Part shown: positions 4,696 to 6,123 of the stretch, in pieces
Position numbering within the stretch: position 1 is the stretch's first letter
Layout: each line of letters starts with the position of its first letter
NCBI GenBank assembly: GCA_905373195.1
Contig: CAJPSG010000076.1
Span: 1-6,123 of the forward strand
Origin: Kingella oralis
GTDB taxonomy: Bacteria; Pseudomonadota; Gammaproteobacteria; Burkholderiales; Neisseriaceae
DNA length: 6,123 nucleotides
Direction of reading: 5' to 3'
Notes under the pieces: generated by a model
What the model was told of the DNA's origin: nothing
What the model saw: only the letters and a program-made list of their open reading frames with translations
Database searches by the model: none
Translations under genes and position numbers: made by a program

Positions 4696-5343
4696 ATGAC
4701 CCATTTCCGCCAAGATTTTCTCCAATTTGCCCTGCGCCAAAACGTACTCAAATTCGGCGAGTTCACCACCAAAGCAGGCCGCCAATCGCCCTATTTTTTC
4801 AACGCAGGCTTGTTCAACGACGGCGCGTCCACCCTCGCGCTGGCCAAGTTCTACGCCCAAGCCATTGTAGAGAGCCAAGTTCAGTTTGATATGCTGTTCG
4901 GCCCCGCCTACAAAGGCATCATCCTCGCCGCCGCCACCGCCATGATGCTTGCCGAACGCGGCATCAACGTCCCCTTTGCCTACAACCGCAAAGAAGCCAA
5001 AGACCACGGCGAAGGCGGCACGCTGGTGGGCGCACCGCTTCAAGGGCGCGTGCTGATTATCGATGATGTCATCTCCGCAGGCACATCCGTGCGCGAAAGC
5101 GTCAATCTTATCCAACAAGCAGGCGCAACCCCCGCAGGCGTTGCCATCGCGCTAGACCGCATGGAAAAAGGCACGGGCGAATTGTCCGCCGTGCAAGAAG
5201 TGCAGCAACAATACGGGCTGCCCGTAGTCGCCATTGCTAACTTGTTGGATTTATTTGCCCTGCTGGAACAAGACGGCAGCGCAGAATTGGCGCAGTTTGT
5301 TGAGCCGATGCAGGCATATCGCGCACGCTATGGGGTAGTGTAG
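4696..5343 (+). CDS. pyrE: Orotate phosphoribosyltransferase
   Basis: Catalyses orotate + PRPP to orotidine 5'-monophosphate + pyrophosphate, the fifth step of UMP synthesis, in the cytoplasm as a dimer in the known family. The product is 215 aa against 213 for E. coli PyrE, so full length. F-T-T-K-A-G-R-Q-S-P-Y-F-F-N (23-36) carries Lys26. F-G-P-A-Y-K-G is at 68-74. The mobile catalytic loop R-K-E-A-K-D-H-G-E-G-G has Arg98, Lys99, Lys102 and His104. The PRPP-binding motif V-L-I-I-D-D-V-I-S-A-G-T-S is at 119-131 with the Asp pair 123-124. All expected active-site residues are present. There are no other pyrimidine genes in the window, so it is probably transcribed alone. It converges on the SirB2-family gene. 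Confidence 0.97.
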   Translation: MTHFRQDFLQFALRQNVLKFGEFTTKAGRQSPYFFNAGLFNDGASTLALAKFYAQAIVESQVQFDMLFGPAYKGIILAAATAMMLAERGINVPFAYNRKEAKDHGEGGTLVGAPLQGRVLIIDDVISAGTSVRESVNLIQQAGATPAGVAIALDRMEKGTGELSAVQEVQQQYGLPVVAIANLLDLFALLEQDGSAELAQFVEPMQAYRARYGVV

Positions 5344-5351
5344 GCGAGATG

Positions 5352-5389
5352 GTTTTCAGGCTGCCTCTTTGCTTGGGCAGCCTGAAAAC
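5352..5389. repeat. DUS plus near-DUS hairpin downstream of pyrE
   Basis: An exact uptake word (5355-5366, minus) faces a one-mismatch copy (5375-5386, plus; first base G). The stem is 14 bp (5352-5365 with 5376-5389) with a 10-nt loop. Like the rluB-leader hairpin, its outer ends are TTTT and AAAA, so no U-run follows on either strand. It starts 8 nt after the pyrE stop and may protect the 3' end rather than terminate. Confidence 0.85.
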
Positions 5390-5395
5390 GTTGCA

Positions 5396-5435
5396 CAACA
5401 AAAAACACGTTTTGTTTTATTGCAAAACGTGTTTT
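5396..5435. terminator. Bidirectional terminator between pyrE and the SirB2-family gene
   Basis: A perfect 13-bp inverted repeat unrelated to DUS (AAAACACGTTTTG at 5402-5414 with 5423-5435) and an 8-nt loop, in the centre of a convergent spacer. On the minus strand the stem runs into six U residues, then GUUG, making a good terminator for the SirB2-family gene. On the plus strand only the four T residues of the arm, then CGTCTTTT, follow. Confidence 0.72.
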
Positions 5436-5441
5436 CGTCTT

Positions 5442-5453
5442 TTCAGGCTGCCT
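5442..5453 (-). repeat. DUS, third copy in the convergent spacer
   Basis: TTCAGGCTGCCT, ending 15 nt before the SirB2-family stop. With two extra bases (5440-5452) it can also pair for 13 bp with the copy at 5376-5388, enclosing the 5402-5435 hairpin. Confidence 0.93.
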
Positions 5454-5468
5454 CTGTTTACAGCGGCT

Positions 5469-5846
5469 TCACAATGGCTTCCAATGCGCCAAATAAATAA
5501 TCGTGGCAACAATCACCATCCCCACGCCATACAGTCCAAACCATTTGCCGCTGCGGGGCGTGGCGCGTAGGCAAAATGCGCCGACAAAAATATAAGCCAG
5601 CACCAGCAGCAGTTTCACGCCCAGCCATTTGTTTGCGCCAAAGGGCTGCCACGGCACAATTTGCATCATCAGCATGCCTGTAAACAGCAGCAGGGAGTCA
5701 TTAATGTGCGGCAGCACGCGCAGGATAACGGGCAGCGGCTTTTCAGGCTGCATGGTGCGTATCCAAAAGCGTAGGTTAAACAGGATGATGGTTATCGTAA
5801 CGAAAAACAGGTGGGCGTATTTGATGGGGAGATAAAGGCTTTGCAT
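5469..5846 (-). CDS. SirB2-family integral membrane protein
   Basis: Small inner-membrane protein of 125 aa, about the usual length for the SirB2/YchQ family. The biochemical role is unknown; the name comes from a Salmonella invasion-gene regulator locus. Four hydrophobic segments are visible: about 10-27, 50-65, 74-93 and 103-120. Conserved-looking polar residues sit at membrane edges: Lys9 and His12 in I-K-Y-A-H, Arg26 in L-R-F, Arg43, His47 and Asp50 in R-V-L-P-H-I-N-D-S, and Lys78. ATG at 5846-5844 is supported by AAAGGA (complement of 5854-5859) 7 nt upstream. A 53-nt gap separates it from the upstream minus-strand gene, so the two are probably co-transcribed. A near-DUS encodes M-Q-P-E, residues 32-35, in the first loop. 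Confidence 0.88.
   Translation of the reverse strand: MQSLYLPIKYAHLFFVTITIILFNLRFWIRTMQPEKPLPVILRVLPHINDSLLLFTGMLMMQIVPWQPFGANKWLGVKLLLVLAYIFVGAFCLRATPRSGKWFGLYGVGMVIVATIIYLAHWKPL
5742..5753 (-). repeat. DUS near-match (11 of 12) in the SirB2-family gene
   Basis: On the coding (minus) strand it reads ATGCAGCCTGAA, one base from the uptake word. It encodes M-Q-P-E in the loop between the first two membrane segments. Confidence 0.6.
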
Positions 5847-5889
5847 GGTGTGTTCCTTTGGATGTGGTGTTGAATAGTGAATTTGCCGT

Positions 5890-5901
5890 TTCAGGCTGCC
5901 T
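5890..5901 (-). repeat. DUS overlapping the stop codon of the right-edge gene
   Basis: Exact copy. On the minus strand the AG that begins the word is the AG of the TAG stop (5902-5900). The rest fills the 53-nt gap before the SirB2-family gene. Confidence 0.92.
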
Positions 5902-6123
5902 ATTGCGCTGGCGCGGGCTGCCCATCCATTTGCACGGCTTTGAGCGTGAGGCTGTATTTTTTGCCGCCCACGTTGTAGCGAATCAGCGCGGGCACGTTGC
6001 CTAAATCGCTGGCAAGGGCGAGGAAGATTTGGTCGTTGTCGTGGCGCAGGGTGTAGGCTTGGGTGCGCGTTTTCAGGCTGCCTATGGTTATGCTTTTGCT
6101 GCTGCTGGGCGTGAGGCGGTTGA
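5900..6123 (-). CDS. Probable DUF3108-family protein, C-terminal end (5' partial)
   Basis: Minus-strand frame open from the right edge to TAG at 5902-5900, giving 73 visible residues. It begins N-R-L-T-P-S-S-S and contains Q-A-Y-T-L-R-H-D-N-D-Q-I-F-L-A-L-A-S-D, then L-G-N-V-P-A-L-I-R-Y-N-V-G-G-K-K-Y-S-L-T-L-K, ending M-D-G-Q-P-A-P-A-Q. The 'P-x-x-I-R-Y, glycine turn, Y-S-L-T-L' ending is what I recall for DUF3108 proteins, usually exported proteins of unknown role in beta- and gammaproteobacteria. With the N-terminus missing, neither a signal peptide nor the family can be confirmed. It is a real gene by its protein-like composition, its same-strand position 53 nt upstream of the SirB2-family gene, and a DUS at its end. 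A second DUS is inside it. Confidence 0.62.
   Translation of the reverse strand, partial: NRLTPSSSKSITIGSLKTRTQAYTLRHDNDQIFLALASDLGNVPALIRYNVGGKKYSLTLKAVQMDGQPAPAQ
6072..6083 (-). repeat. DUS, exact copy, inside the right-edge gene
   Basis: In the minus-strand frame it encodes G-S-L-K within I-G-S-L-K-T-R-T, the fourth G-S-L-K encoding copy in the window. Confidence 0.92.

Noticed and set aside
62..6083. CRISPR-like repeat array
   Set aside because: The repeated 12-mers are scattered on both strands at irregular distances and many lie inside genes. There are no regular spacers and no cas genes.

Overview
This window looks like chromosomal DNA from a Neisseriaceae bacterium of the Kingella type. 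The main evidence is a 12-base word, AGGCAGCCTGAA, and its complement TTCAGGCTGCCT. I count 17 exact copies and four one-mismatch copies in 6.1 kb. This is the Kingella-type dialect of the neisserial DNA uptake sequence (DUS), which marks self DNA for natural transformation. Base composition, by eye in the mid-50s % G+C, and the protein types fit. I cannot name a species.

Layout, left to right: (1) the C-terminal half of smc (chromosome condensation ATPase), open at the left edge and ending at 1773; (2) four bases later, a membrane-anchored alpha/beta hydrolase (1778-2578); (3) a 423-bp intergenic region holding a 165-bp inverted-repeat element bracketed by two inverted DUS, a weak -10 box and a DUS hairpin; (4) rluB, a 23S rRNA pseudouridine synthase (3002-4063); (5) a DUS hairpin and a 105-codon gene of unknown function (4119-4436); (6) a 259-bp spacer with a promoter candidate and a C-rich, G-poor leader, then pyrE (4696-5343); (7) a 125-bp convergent spacer with three DUS-type words and a separate 13-bp hairpin; (8) on the minus strand, a SirB2-family membrane protein (5469-5846) and, upstream of it, the 3' end of a probable DUF3108-type gene (5900 to the right edge).

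The genes are ordinary housekeeping genes with no evident shared pathway: chromosome structure, rRNA modification, pyrimidine synthesis and two envelope-associated proteins. I see no defence, toxin or phage system, no complete insertion sequence, no tRNA or rRNA, and no CRISPR. The unusual content is the non-coding and overprinted layer. DUS words supply or abut stop codons, encode peptides such as G-S-L-K inside proteins, and form hairpins at gene borders. Three spots deserve checking: the DUS-bracketed element at 2586-2783, the hairpin lying between a strong Shine-Dalgarno and the start of the 105-codon gene, and the mutually exclusive hairpins between pyrE and the SirB2-family gene.
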